From Massilia agrisoli (lineage in GTDB: Bacteria; Pseudomonadota; Gammaproteobacteria; Burkholderiales; Burkholderiaceae_D), in assembly GCF_020831365.1 (NCBI RefSeq), contig NZ_JAJHPV010000020.1, positions 1-64,000 of the forward strand: a stretch of 64,000 nucleotides of DNA. The letters are read 5' to 3'. Under the pieces are notes generated by a model. That model was not told the DNA's origin. It saw only the letters and a program-made list of their open reading frames with translations, and made no database searches. The position numbers and the translations under genes are program-made. Every line of letters begins with the position of its first letter. The stretch's first letter is position 1. Shown one piece after another: positions 7,826 through 15,675 of the stretch.

Positions 7826-9485
7826 TCGTTGAAAGAACTATTTTTGCAAGCGACCAGCGCCAAAGGAAGAACAGCGTGCGAGCGGCCGCGTCATCGCCCG
7901 CGCGGCAGCGCTGGATCAAGCGCCCGACCTGTGGAAGATCGAGCGCACCGGTTGCTTCATTAAACTCATGGAACATTGACTCAGGCCCACCGGCGATGCT
8001 TGCCAGCCAGGTGGAAAAGTTCTGGTGGTCGAAACAGCGGTAATGCGGGCGGACAAGTGCGGTCGCGTAATCGTAAGCATGCGTCAATTGCCTGCGCAAG
8101 CGCGAGGCACCGATGCGTACACCGGTGTTCGAATCCGGGTAGCGACCGAGTTGACTGTTCGTCCGTGCAAGAAGATGGGCCACAAACCGGTTCGTCGTTT
8201 TTTGCTGCGGACGGACACGCAATATCAGGTCGATCAAGGGTGGGTAGGCGAACGGGAACGCGATAGGCGTGCTTTGCCGCCACATCTGGCCGCTCGACTT
8301 CACCACTTTCCCGATAAACTCATCAATGTAAAACATCTGGAGTACGCCAGCCGTGTCGAGCCCGCGCGCGTACTGCTTCACCTTATCGCTGAGGTGCTGC
8401 CGAGCAAAGTCGCCGATCCGTGATTGATAGGTTTCGTTGAATCCACTTTTGCGCAGCTGATAGGTTTTCCCGAAGCGCTGCCACAGCTGATCCGTGAGTG
8501 CTTCTCCTTTTTTCGACGCAGTCGCGGCATCGAAGGGATATTGATGCATCTGTCCAATCTTGTAGAGTTCGCCAAAAGCCCCGTGCAAAAGGATGCCACC
8601 GGGCTCCAGCTTTTGGCGCAGCCATAAGGCTTCAACTTCTGACGACAGGCTCATGCCCTGTGTAGCTTTGCTGCACTGAAGCATCAGTGCAGGCAGCTGA
8701 TCAACAAAACTGTTGTCCAGTGGCCGAACGACGTGGGGAACGCCGCATCTGGCCGCCATATCGCTGGCATAGGACAAGGCGCGGCTGCCCGCGATACCGG
8801 TACTGTATGCCGTCGTTTCTTTTCCCAAGTGCAGGCTTGCGGCGAGCAGGCAACGCGAATCGGCACCGCCAGATAAGGTTATACGTACAGGGGTGGATCC
8901 CACGGCAAGTTCCACGCCCTCCAGATACAGGTCTACCAGCGCGTCTTTCACTTGGTCGAAATGTAGATCGGCATTTGCAAGCAGGGTCGCCGGATGCCAG
9001 GTCTTGCGTGTTTGCAAAGATAAGGTGTCGAGGTCGATCGTCAGTTCGACGCCCCCGCCCAGCGCTTCAACGGCGCTCAACGGTGTCCGGCGATCATACG
9101 GCACGTTGAATGCCAGAAAATCGCTCAGCGCTTCGTAGTTGCTTGCGGGCTTTCCGTTGAGCTGGTTTGCTATGTGGTGGAATTCAAAGCCAAGGTAGAG
9201 CCGGGTGTCCTCGCGCGCGATATACAGCGGATACAGGCCGAAGCGGTCGTTCAGGATCGTTAATGTGCGTGTGCGGAGGTTATGGCGCAGCACGACGAAC
9301 TGGCCGAACAGGTCCGAGACGTTGGAAGTGTTAACGGCCGGTGGGGGGATCGGCTGGGCATAGGTCCCGGCGAGATAGCAAGCGACATCGGGGTCATCTG
9401 TTGGGCAATAGGCAAATGCGTCGTGTCCGCGGACCAGGACAACTTCTTTAAGCCCTTTAAAAGTTATTCCCGAAATGGAGTCCAC
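7770..9485 (-). CDS. Asparagine-synthase-like ATP-dependent ligase, Cys-less N-terminus
   Basis: A 571-residue AsnB-like protein. The N-terminal Ntn-type region (RFGLYPLYI near 81-89) lacks the Cys2 needed for glutamine hydrolysis, since it begins MDSISG. The synthetase domain has the PP-loop SGGADS at 205-210, so ATP activation of a carboxylate is expected, with ammonia or another amine as nucleophile; beta-lactam synthetases and lasso-peptide cyclases have this layout. The start is GTG at 9485, 18 bp after the S51 peptidase stop, so they form one operon. Base composition looks less GC-rich than neighbours. No lasso precursor or leader peptidase was found. The product is unknown. Confidence 0.7.
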   Translation of the reverse strand: MDSISGITFKGLKEVVLVRGHDAFAYCPTDDPDVACYLAGTYAQPIPPPAVNTSNVSDLFGQFVVLRHNLRTRTLTILNDRFGLYPLYIAREDTRLYLGFEFHHIANQLNGKPASNYEALSDFLAFNVPYDRRTPLSAVEALGGGVELTIDLDTLSLQTRKTWHPATLLANADLHFDQVKDALVDLYLEGVELAVGSTPVRITLSGGADSRCLLAASLHLGKETTAYSTGIAGSRALSYASDMAARCGVPHVVRPLDNSFVDQLPALMLQCSKATQGMSLSSEVEALWLRQKLEPGGILLHGAFGELYKIGQMHQYPFDAATASKKGEALTDQLWQRFGKTYQLRKSGFNETYQSRIGDFARQHLSDKVKQYARGLDTAGVLQMFYIDEFIGKVVKSSGQMWRQSTPIAFPFAYPPLIDLILRVRPQQKTTNRFVAHLLARTNSQLGRYPDSNTGVRIGASRLRRQLTHAYDYATALVRPHYRCFDHQNFSTWLASIAGGPESMFHEFNEATGALDLPQVGRLIQRCRAGDDAAARTLFFLWRWSLAKIVLSTITGPSTSTTPTAPQHLPA

Positions 9486-9503
9486 AGCTGGCTTAAGGCG
9501 ACT

Positions 9504-10526
9504 TTAATAGATCGCGCCGCCCGGCTGAGTCGACACAAGTGTGCCCTTCATGGCCGAGATTGCGTAGTTAACGGTGGATCCGTATCCCGCCCAGTTGCCC
9601 AGGTCGAACGATCCTCCGCCTGATAGCCGCTGGACGCCGACGTTTTCGTAGGTCAGTGGCGTTTTCGGCGCGCACACTTGCGGCAGGCCGACCGACCGAA
9701 GGAAGTACACGGACCCGAGGCCAACCCGCACAGCCTGGGCATTCTCGACGAGCAGCGCGGTCTCGACATCGATACCGATGCCGAGTGCTGAACTCGTCCA
9801 CCCGTCGTTGACGACACGTGCCATGAACGTGATCAGGCGTCCCATCCGGTCGCGCGAGTCAAGGTGCGAATCGGTGATTGCCCTGGCCAATGGTGGCAAG
9901 GCCAGGAAATCGCGGTCGAGCGTGACGTTTTTATCGTAGGGATTGGCGAGCGCGGCCGCGGACGTCACCGACTGGTTCATGCCGGAGTAGATGAATTGTC
10001 CGAGCACGGCAAGGCCAGCGCTGGTGCCCCCCAGCGGAACGTTGCGGTTCGCCAGTTCCTGCAGGGCGCTTTCGAGCGGGGTGTCTTTCCAGTATTTCAG
10101 GTAGTCGCTTTGGTCTCCACCGGCGATAAACAGTGCGTCCGCGCCGCGGATGCGGCGCAGCACGAATGGGTCGCTTGCTGCCGTCCGGCCTGAGATCACG
10201 ATGGTTTCGACTGAGCGCACGCCTCCCATCGCCAGGATATACGGATTGTAGGCGTCCGTTCCGCTGGCACGGATGACGACGAAGTTTCCGCCGCCACCCT
10301 TGCTGATCATCCATTTGAAGGCGGCGTCGACGTCGGGACCACCGCCCATCAGGACAAGTGCTGGATTGGCGGGCCGGGGCAGGGCGACGTCGGTGGTGTC
10401 GCCTACCGCGTAATACCTGTAGGGCTTTTCGGCATGGGCCAGCTGTGCAGCGCAGAGGGCGAGGGAAACCATTCCGAGCCGCCAGCTGCGGGAGATGAGC
10501 TGGCGAGCGGGTGTTAATGATTTCAT
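9504..10526 (-). CDS. Secreted S51 (cyanophycinase-like) peptidase
   Basis: A 340-residue protein with a signal peptide (cleavage near QLAHA). The body shows peptidase S51/cyanophycinase features: VLMGGGPDVDAAFKW, the FIAGGDQSDYLKYW loop, and the nucleophile motif GGTSAG. Family members cleave beta-aspartyl or related bonds. The ATG at 10526 follows a near-perfect AAGGAGG site. It is the first gene of a two-gene operon with the Asn-synthase-like ligase. No cyanophycin synthetase occurs in the window. The family call is firm, the substrate open. Confidence 0.8.
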   Translation of the reverse strand: MKSLTPARQLISRSWRLGMVSLALCAAQLAHAEKPYRYYAVGDTTDVALPRPANPALVLMGGGPDVDAAFKWMISKGGGGNFVVIRASGTDAYNPYILAMGGVRSVETIVISGRTAASDPFVLRRIRGADALFIAGGDQSDYLKYWKDTPLESALQELANRNVPLGGTSAGLAVLGQFIYSGMNQSVTSAAALANPYDKNVTLDRDFLALPPLARAITDSHLDSRDRMGRLITFMARVVNDGWTSSALGIGIDVETALLVENAQAVRVGLGSVYFLRSVGLPQVCAPKTPLTYENVGVQRLSGGGSFDLGNWAGYGSTVNYAISAMKGTLVSTQPGGAIY

Positions 10527-10884
10527 GGACGTCCTCCTTGCGGGCAGCGTGGATGGGTCAGCGTTGTTGAATTATTAATTGAACAGCGTACTACAAAGAT
10601 GGGGTGGGTTGGAGGTTGCGACGCAACACTTGTGGGGGATTTAATGGCGGCGTTGAAGGGCGGAAAGATTTTGGTGGAGTGAAATCGCCTTCGGCGATTT
10701 GAAGGAAAGGCGGGGGAGGCGAAGAGCAAGAAATCGCTTTCGCGATTTCCCTTTAGTCAGACGAATCGGAGAGCCTTGCGCTTGCAAGCGCAAGTCGCTC
10801 CGGCGGCGCCGAGCGGTGCTCGACGAAACCCCGCCTACGCCCCGCGGACGCGGGTTCGCTTCCCGCCGCCTGTTGGCGCAGACG
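10527..10884. other. Gene-free spacer with three short hairpins
   Basis: No convincing gene. It holds AAATCGCC/GGCGATTT (10682-10700), AAATCGC/GCGATTT (10731-10748) and a perfect 20-bp palindrome (10775-10794), then the inverted ssrA-end copy. The first two hairpins share the AAATCGC...GCGATTT stem. It is the leader and promoter region of the S51 operon on the minus strand. Confidence 0.6.
10844..10871 (+). repeat. Inverted copy of the ssrA 3' end
   Basis: The plus strand reads GCGGACGCGGGTTCG then CTTCCCGCCGCCT, matching the T-arm and acceptor end of the tmRNA (minus strand, 10927-10954) at 27 of 28 positions. The terminator lies between the two arms. It looks like a duplicated tRNA-like 3' end, as integrases leave at ssrA, but in inverted orientation. 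Confidence 0.7.
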
Positions 10885-10911
10885 AAAAAAAACCGCCGAA
10901 GGCGGTTTTTT
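10885..10911. terminator. Bidirectional terminator after ssrA
   Basis: An A-run, CCGCC-GAA-GGCGG stem and T-run. It is symmetrical, so it can stop ssrA transcription on the minus strand and readthrough on the plus strand. It starts 9 bp beyond the ssrA CCA end. Confidence 0.85.
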
Positions 10912-10920
10912 AGCAAGCGG

Positions 10921-11280
10921 TGGTGGAGGCGGCGGGAATCGAACCCGCGTCCGCAAGCACTCTACAGACAGTTCTACATACTTAGCACTGCCATTTAATT
11001 TAACCCTGACAACGCGGACGTGCACGCTGTGCCAAGGCGAGTTACCTATTATTTAGTCTGAGGCTAAGTAACCCAACATCAGACGAGTCCCTGTAAATGA
11101 CTCTAGAGCTTTTGACGGCCCACCCCAGGGACGAGGTGTTCTAGAGCTAGCAGCAATTAAGCTGCGAGTGCGTACGAGTTATCGTTTGCAGTTATTGATT
11201 TCTGGATGTATTTACGAGGTAACCAGTCCTCGGTATGCCCTGTTCTGCTTTGCAACCCACGTCGAAACCAGGTCGCCCCC
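10921..11280 (-). ncRNA. ssrA: Transfer-messenger RNA (tmRNA)
   Basis: A 360-nt tmRNA. The 5' end GGGGGCGACCTGGTTTCGAC is at 11280; the 3' end carries the T-arm GGTTCGATTCC, the acceptor strand and an encoded CCA at 10921-10923. Ends pair as GGGGGCG with CGCCUCC. The tag frame runs 11189-11157 and reads ANDNSYALAA then TAA, resuming at GCA. It rescues stalled ribosomes with SmpB and tags the products for proteolysis. It is a one-piece (not permuted) form, with a -10-like TACAAT 11 bp upstream. Confidence 0.97.
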
Positions 11281-11291
11281 AAACAGTTCGT

Positions 11292-11329
11292 ATTGTAGCA
11301 AACTCCGGGCCCGCGCGCCGGTTTGCTAC
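11292..11329 (-). promoter_or_regulatory. ssrA promoter region with inverted repeat
   Basis: On the minus strand TACAAT (11292-11297) lies 11 bp before the tmRNA 5' end and serves as -10. It overlaps one arm of a perfect 9-bp inverted repeat, GTAGCAAAC (11295-11303) and GTTTGCTAC (11321-11329). No good -35 is visible, so the repeat may be an operator or activator site. Confidence 0.5.
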
Positions 11330-11460
11330 AGAGACTTACAAAGTTCCGCAAGCCCCATTGATCGCAGACAATGCTGTCATTCTGTAAATAATTAAGCTTC
11401 AACGCTGGCGCGCTGGCTGAAGCGAATTTTTCGCTTGCACGGGGCCCAGCGGGAGAAGCG

Positions 11461-12312
11461 ATGAACTGCATTGTGTGCGGAAGCATGACGTCCAGCGGCG
11501 TGGCGCCGTGGCATACCACCTGCCGCTACTGCGATTACGAGAGCGCCGCCCTGGCGCCGCGCATCAATGACCTGGCCTCGCATGCGCAGCTCAATGAGCG
11601 CGACCGCGAAACGGCTTTGCGCGCACTGCGCGTCGAGAACTTCCAGGCGATCGTCGAGGAGGCTATCCATTTCGCGCAGCCGGGGGCGAGGTCGATGCTC
11701 GATGTCGGTTGCGCGCATGGCTGGTTCCTGGAAGCGGCGCGCGGGCATTTCGTGGTGCTCGGGATCGAACCGGATGCGGCGCTGAGCGAGCACGCGCTGG
11801 CGAAAGGGCTGCCGGTGCGCGCAGGTTATTTTCCGGATGCGCTGGAGGAGGGGGAGTGCTTCGACATCATCGTGTTTAACGATGTGATCGAACATATACC
11901 GGACATTCACGCAGCACTGGCCGCATGCCGCGAGCGGCTTGCGCCAGAGGGGCTGCTGATACTGAACCTGCCCAGCAGCCGCGGTTTCTTCTACAAGGTG
12001 GCGTCGTTGCTGGCGCGGCTGGGCATGCGCGGCCCCTTCGAGCGCTTGTGGCAGAAGGGACTGCCGTCACCGCATGTCCATTATTTCAACCACCGTAACC
12101 TCAGCCGGCTGGTGAGCAAGAACGGATTCTTCCCGGTGCACTTCTTCGAGCTGCCTGCCTTGCGCGTGCGCGGACTGATGGAGCGGCTGCGCTTTACCGG
12201 GCAGTCCAACCGGGCGATCCTGTGGGCCCAGTACGTGGCCATCGTGTGCGCCATTCCGGTACTGAGCATGTTCCCGAGCGATGCCGTGGTCTGCATGTTC
12301 CGCAAACGCTGA
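11461..12312 (+). CDS. Class I SAM methyltransferase with N-terminal zinc-ribbon-like motif
   Basis: A 283-residue protein. The N-terminus has paired cysteines (CIVCG, then CRYC) like a small zinc ribbon, followed by a Rossmann methyltransferase core: motif I LDVGCAHGWFLE, acidic motif II GIEPD, and FNDVIEHIPD. This resembles the Methyltransf_23 group, often found with polysaccharide or lipid modification genes. GGAGAAGCG before the ATG is the ribosome site. A C-terminal hydrophobic stretch may touch the membrane. It is monocistronic next to ssrA; the substrate cannot be read from context. Confidence 0.75.
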   Translation: MNCIVCGSMTSSGVAPWHTTCRYCDYESAALAPRINDLASHAQLNERDRETALRALRVENFQAIVEEAIHFAQPGARSMLDVGCAHGWFLEAARGHFVVLGIEPDAALSEHALAKGLPVRAGYFPDALEEGECFDIIVFNDVIEHIPDIHAALAACRERLAPEGLLILNLPSSRGFFYKVASLLARLGMRGPFERLWQKGLPSPHVHYFNHRNLSRLVSKNGFFPVHFFELPALRVRGLMERLRFTGQSNRAILWAQYVAIVCAIPVLSMFPSDAVVCMFRKR

Positions 12313-12333
12313 CCGGCATCGCGCGGCCGCAGC

Positions 12334-12915
12334 TTAGCGGTTGGCTGTGCGGTTCTGGATCTCGTTGCCGATCATGCCGCCGCCGATGATGCCCGCCAGC
12401 GTGGCCAGCTTCTTGCCGTTGCCGCCGCCGACCTGGTTGCCGAGCAGCCCGCCGATGACTGCACCGGCGCCGATGCCGACATAGTTAGGCTGCCTTGGCG
12501 CTGGCTGCACCGCAGGCGCCTGGTAGGTCGGCGCATCGTTCTGCACCACGTGGTGGTGGTGAACTTCCTTCGGCTGCGGACGTGGGCGTGGCTTTGGTTT
12601 TGGCTTCGGCTTTGGCGCCGGTTCTTCTTCGTACACCGCGAGGCGCAGCGGCGCGGCTGGCTTGACTGCCACTGGCAGTGGCGCCGGTGCGGCTGCCACA
12701 GGGGCGGCGTAGTACGCAACCGGCATCGCGTTTGCTGGCAGCGGCATGCCGCTAGCCTGGACCATCGGCGCGGCTGCGGCGACTGGCGCATCGGCCTTGG
12801 AGGTTGGCAGCAGGCCGGTAATGGCCGCGGTGCCGGCGATGCTGACGGTGATGACGGACAGTGCCGCCGCTGCCATCAGCGGGTGAATGCGAGTCGCGGT
12901 TTTGATTGATTCCAT
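12334..12915 (-). CDS. Glycine-zipper 2TM-domain envelope protein
   Basis: A 193-residue protein. An N-terminal hydrophobic anchor (about 12-36) is followed by an Ala/Pro-rich stretch, a Lys-Pro array (EPAPKPKPKPKPRPRPQPK) and a HHHH motif, and then a C-terminal glycine zipper (GIGAGAVIGGLLGNQVGGG, IIGGGMIGNEIQNR) as in the Rick_17kDa_Anti/SlyB-like families. The Pro-Lys stretch could span the periplasm or bind peptidoglycan. It is a stand-alone gene. Confidence 0.8.
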   Translation of the reverse strand: MESIKTATRIHPLMAAAALSVITVSIAGTAAITGLLPTSKADAPVAAAAPMVQASGMPLPANAMPVAYYAAPVAAAPAPLPVAVKPAAPLRLAVYEEEPAPKPKPKPKPRPRPQPKEVHHHHVVQNDAPTYQAPAVQPAPRQPNYVGIGAGAVIGGLLGNQVGGGNGKKLATLAGIIGGGMIGNEIQNRTANR

Positions 12916-13022
12916 GGTCTGCTCCTGTGACGTTTGTTTGTCGTGCAGGAGTAGATTAAGGGCGTTGCCTGTTCAGGGATAGACGCTGGGCTGTATCAAT
13001 CGTAAGGATGTGTAAGCCACAT

Positions 13023-13052
13023 CCGTCGCTCCCGCGCATGCGGGAGCCCATG
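13023..13052. repeat. REP-like palindrome (variant)
   Basis: CCGTCGCTCCCGCGCATGCGGGAGC with CCATG following: a diverged single copy of the CGTCGTTCCCGC...GCGGGAACCCATG repeat found at four other sites. It lies just 3' of gph. Confidence 0.6.
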
Positions 13053-13059
13053 CAGCGGA

Positions 13060-13764
13060 TCAGGCCACCAGCGCGTTCATCTGCGCGGCGGTAGCTGCCT
13101 GGATCGCACGCAGCAGGTCGTGCGGGGTTGCGACCAGGTAGTCGGCGCCCCAGCCCAACGGCTCTTCCGCGCCGCAGTAGCCCCACGCGCACGCTACCGT
13201 CACCATGCCGGCTGCACGGCCGGCTTCGATGTCGCGCAGGTCGTCGCCGACATACCAGCACTGTTCCGGCGCGATGCCAAGGCGCTGCGCGCCTTCGAAC
13301 AGCGGGGCAGGGTGCGGCTTCGAGTGTGGCGTGGTGTCGCCCGAGACGACGCAGCCAGCATGGGCAAGGCCGATCTGCGGAATCAGCGGATCGGTAAAGC
13401 GCGCAGGCTTGTTGGTGACAACACCCCACGCAATGCCTGCCGCATTGAGGCCTTCGATCAGTTCAGGCACGCCGTCAAAGAGGCTACTGTGCACCGCCAT
13501 CGCAGACTGGTAGCGGTCGAACCATTCGAGGCGCAGCGTTTCGTAGCCCTCGTCGGCCGGCGTCAGGCCGAAGGCCGCGCCGATCATGCCGCGCGCTCCG
13601 GCCGAAGCGGTCGGGCGCAGGATGGCGTAGGGCGTCGGCTCCATGCCGCGCACCATGCGCAGGTGGTTGACCGCCGCCGCCAGGTCGGGCGCGGTGTCGG
13701 CCAGTGTGCCATCGAGGTCGAACAGAATGGCACGCGGTGCCTGCATAGGAATGGTGCGGGTCAT
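13060..13764 (-). CDS. gph: Phosphoglycolate phosphatase
   Basis: A 234-residue HAD-superfamily phosphatase. Motif I is LFDLDGTLADTAPDL, motif II VVTNKP, motif III the KPHP lysine, and motif IV WYVGDDLRDIEAGRAAG. Gph hydrolyses 2-phosphoglycolate, a DNA-repair and oxygenation by-product. Location immediately downstream of ubiG (21-bp gap) is the usual betaproteobacterial ompA-ubiG-gph order, which favours Gph over other HAD enzymes. Confidence 0.9.
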   Translation of the reverse strand: MTRTIPMQAPRAILFDLDGTLADTAPDLAAAVNHLRMVRGMEPTPYAILRPTASAGARGMIGAAFGLTPADEGYETLRLEWFDRYQSAMAVHSSLFDGVPELIEGLNAAGIAWGVVTNKPARFTDPLIPQIGLAHAGCVVSGDTTPHSKPHPAPLFEGAQRLGIAPEQCWYVGDDLRDIEAGRAAGMVTVACAWGYCGAEEPLGWGADYLVATPHDLLRAIQAATAAQMNALVA

Positions 13765-13785
13765 GGGATAAAAGCGGTGTGATTT

Positions 13786-14481
13786 TTACAGCGGACGGCT
13801 GCAGGCAACCATGTAGTTAACGTCGGTGTCCTGGTTCAGCGCGTAGATCTTGGTGAGCGGGTTGTAGGTGAGGCCCTTGAAGGCGTCCACATTCAGCCCG
13901 GCTTCGCGCACGAACTGCGACAGTTCCGCAGGCGTGATGAATTTGGCATAGTCGTGCGTGCCCTTCGGGAGCATGCGCAACAGGTACTCGGCGCCGACCA
14001 CGGCAAACAGGTAAGCCTTTGGATTGCGGTTCAATGTAGATAAGAACACATGGCCGCCCGGTTTGACCAGCGTGGCAGCGGCGCGCACGATCGATGCGGG
14101 GTCCGGCACGTGCTCCAGCATCTCCATGCAGGTGACAACGTCGTACTGCCCCGGCTCTTGCGCGGCCATCTCTTCGGCCGCGATGTGCTTGTAGCGCACG
14201 CTCACTTCCGATTCAAGGCTGTGCAGGTCGGCGACCTTCAGCGCCTTTTCCGACAGGTCGATACCGGTGACGTCGGCGCCTTTGCGGGCCATCGATTCGG
14301 CCAGGATGCCGCCGCCGCAGCCGATGTCCATGACTTTCTTGCCTGCCAGGGGCGCGCGCGCGTTGATCCATTCGAGACGCAAGGGGTTGATCTCGTGGAG
14401 CGGGCGGAACTCGGACGTCGGGTCCCACCAGCGGTGGGCCAGTTCGCTGAACTTCTGGATTTCGTGTGGATCTGCATTCAT
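13786..14481 (-). CDS. ubiG: Ubiquinone biosynthesis O-methyltransferase
   Basis: A 231-residue enzyme if it starts at the ATG at 14481 ([11 protein letters not shown]); an upstream in-frame ATG at 14511 adds a non-conserved [10 protein letters not shown]. Typical UbiG features are [29 protein letters not shown], split here as the WWD and HEINPLR signatures, then motif [14 protein letters not shown], and [10 protein letters not shown]. It performs both O-methylations in ubiquinone synthesis. It lies between ompA and gph. Confidence 0.95.
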   Translation of the reverse strand: MNADPHEIQKFSELAHRWWDPTSEFRPLHEINPLRLEWINARAPLAGKKVMDIGCGGGILAESMARKGADVTGIDLSEKALKVADLHSLESEVSVRYKHIAAEEMAAQEPGQYDVVTCMEMLEHVPDPASIVRAAATLVKPGGHVFLSTLNRNPKAYLFAVVGAEYLLRMLPKGTHDYAKFITPAELSQFVREAGLNVDAFKGLTYNPLTKIYALNQDTDVNYMVACSRPL

Positions 14482-14528
14482 AGCGGGAATAATAGCGGGA
14501 AAATTGCGCACACGACGGACGCGTGCAT

Positions 14529-14551
14529 AAAAAAACCCCGCCGCAGCGGGG
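14529..14551 (-). terminator. Terminator after ompA
   Basis: The minus strand reads CCCCGC-TGCG-GCGGGG-like stem then seven T. It sits 21 bp past the ompA stop and separates it from ubiG. Confidence 0.85.
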
Positions 14552-14571
14552 TTCGGTAAAGCGCGCAGCGC

Positions 14572-15282
14572 TTATTTGGTGGTGGTGCGGGTACCCACAA
14601 CTTCGATCTCTACGCGGCGGTTCTTGGCGCGGCCGGCGGAGGTCTTGTTGTCGGCAACTGGCTGCTTCTCGCCCTTGCCTTCGGTGTAGATGCGGTTCGC
14701 ATCGATGCCCTTGCCACGCAGGTAGGTCTTGACCGCTTCAGCACGGCGGATCGCCAGCTTCTCGTTGTAAGCGTCGGTGCCGATCGAGTCGGTGTGGCCT
14801 ACAGCGATGATGACTTCCAGGTTCATGCCTTCGAGCTTGGTGGTCAGTTCGTCCAGCGATGCCTTGCCGGCTGGCTTGAGCACTGCCTTGTCGAAGTCGA
14901 AGAACGCGTCAGCGGCGTACGACACTTTTTCGGTGGTCGGTACTGGCGCCGGCGCTGGCGCTGGAGCAGGTGCTGGCTCGGCTGGCGGCGGTGCTGGTGG
15001 CGGCGGCGGTGCGACGCACTTGCCGTTTTCGAGCTTTTCCGGCTCGACGCAGATCGGCAGGTCGCAGCCTGGCACCGCATCGGCAGGCGTCCAGTAGCCG
15101 GTGCGCCAGCACAGGCCGAACGGGTTGCGCGTGATGACGCCGCGGGAATCCTGAACGTATGCGCTGTATGGGGTCTTGGCCTGGATGTCGGTGGTGAGTG
15201 GCGCGAACGGAGGCGAGGACTGCGCGAATGCGCTGCCCGCAATCGCTACACAGGCCGCAAGCATGAGCGTAATTTTCTTCAT
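14572..15282 (-). CDS. ompA: OmpA family outer-membrane protein
   Basis: A 236-residue protein with a signal peptide (cleaved after AFA), a short N-terminal region with paired cysteines (LCWRTGYW, CDLPICVEPE), an Ala/Pro linker and a C-terminal OmpA peptidoglycan-binding domain (VIIAVGHTDSIGTDAYNEKL, GKGEKQPVADN, RAKNRRVEIEV). There is no eight-strand barrel before the linker; this short form is common in Burkholderiales. It links the outer membrane to the wall. An intrinsic terminator follows, and it is divergent from gyrA. Confidence 0.9.
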   Translation of the reverse strand: MKKITLMLAACVAIAGSAFAQSSPPFAPLTTDIQAKTPYSAYVQDSRGVITRNPFGLCWRTGYWTPADAVPGCDLPICVEPEKLENGKCVAPPPPPAPPPAEPAPAPAPAPAPVPTTEKVSYAADAFFDFDKAVLKPAGKASLDELTTKLEGMNLEVIIAVGHTDSIGTDAYNEKLAIRRAEAVKTYLRGKGIDANRIYTEGKGEKQPVADNKTSAGRAKNRRVEIEVVGTRTTTK

Positions 15283-15675
15283 TTCTGGTCTTCCTTTCGG
15301 GGGTGGTCTCCGCAGCTAGACTGCGCAACTGTTCGTTTAGATTGCGAAACAGGCAATTAACTTCTCAACCATTTTGCCACATGAGCACAAATAGCACGAA
15401 TAGCGTTAAATCAAAGCCCGGCGCAATTGCCAGGCACGTTGTTTTCGTGCAACATATTGCCTAGGCGGCATAATTTTCCCTTGCGTATTGCAGAAATGCT
15501 CACGCCAGGCCGTCGGGAAGGAATTGCGCTGCCGCTATACGGCGCATGCTAAAATCCCTCTCTTGTCTGCCGGTCGTTTTGCTGGCCGCGTTGCGGCGCT
15601 CAAAGCACCCGGCAGGTCGTTCCGTGCAGTTTTGCGTATACCTATAAACAAAGCCTGAGAGCAGTCGACCCGCCA
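15283..15675. promoter_or_regulatory. Divergent ompA / gyrA promoter region
   Basis: A 393-bp gene-free spacer. For gyrA a -10-like TAAAAT at 15550-15555 is visible without a convincing -35. A stretch with GCACG...CGTGC around 15432-15452 can pair (GCACG-TTGTTTT-CGTGC). Nothing else is recognised. Confidence 0.4.

Noticed and set aside
7770-9485. Lasso-peptide cyclase of a lasso cluster
   Set aside because: No precursor peptide, B protein or isopeptidase is seen; partner is an S51 peptidase.
10844-10876. A tRNA gene
   Set aside because: Only a T-arm and part of an acceptor stem; no D-arm or anticodon arm. It is a copy of the ssrA end.
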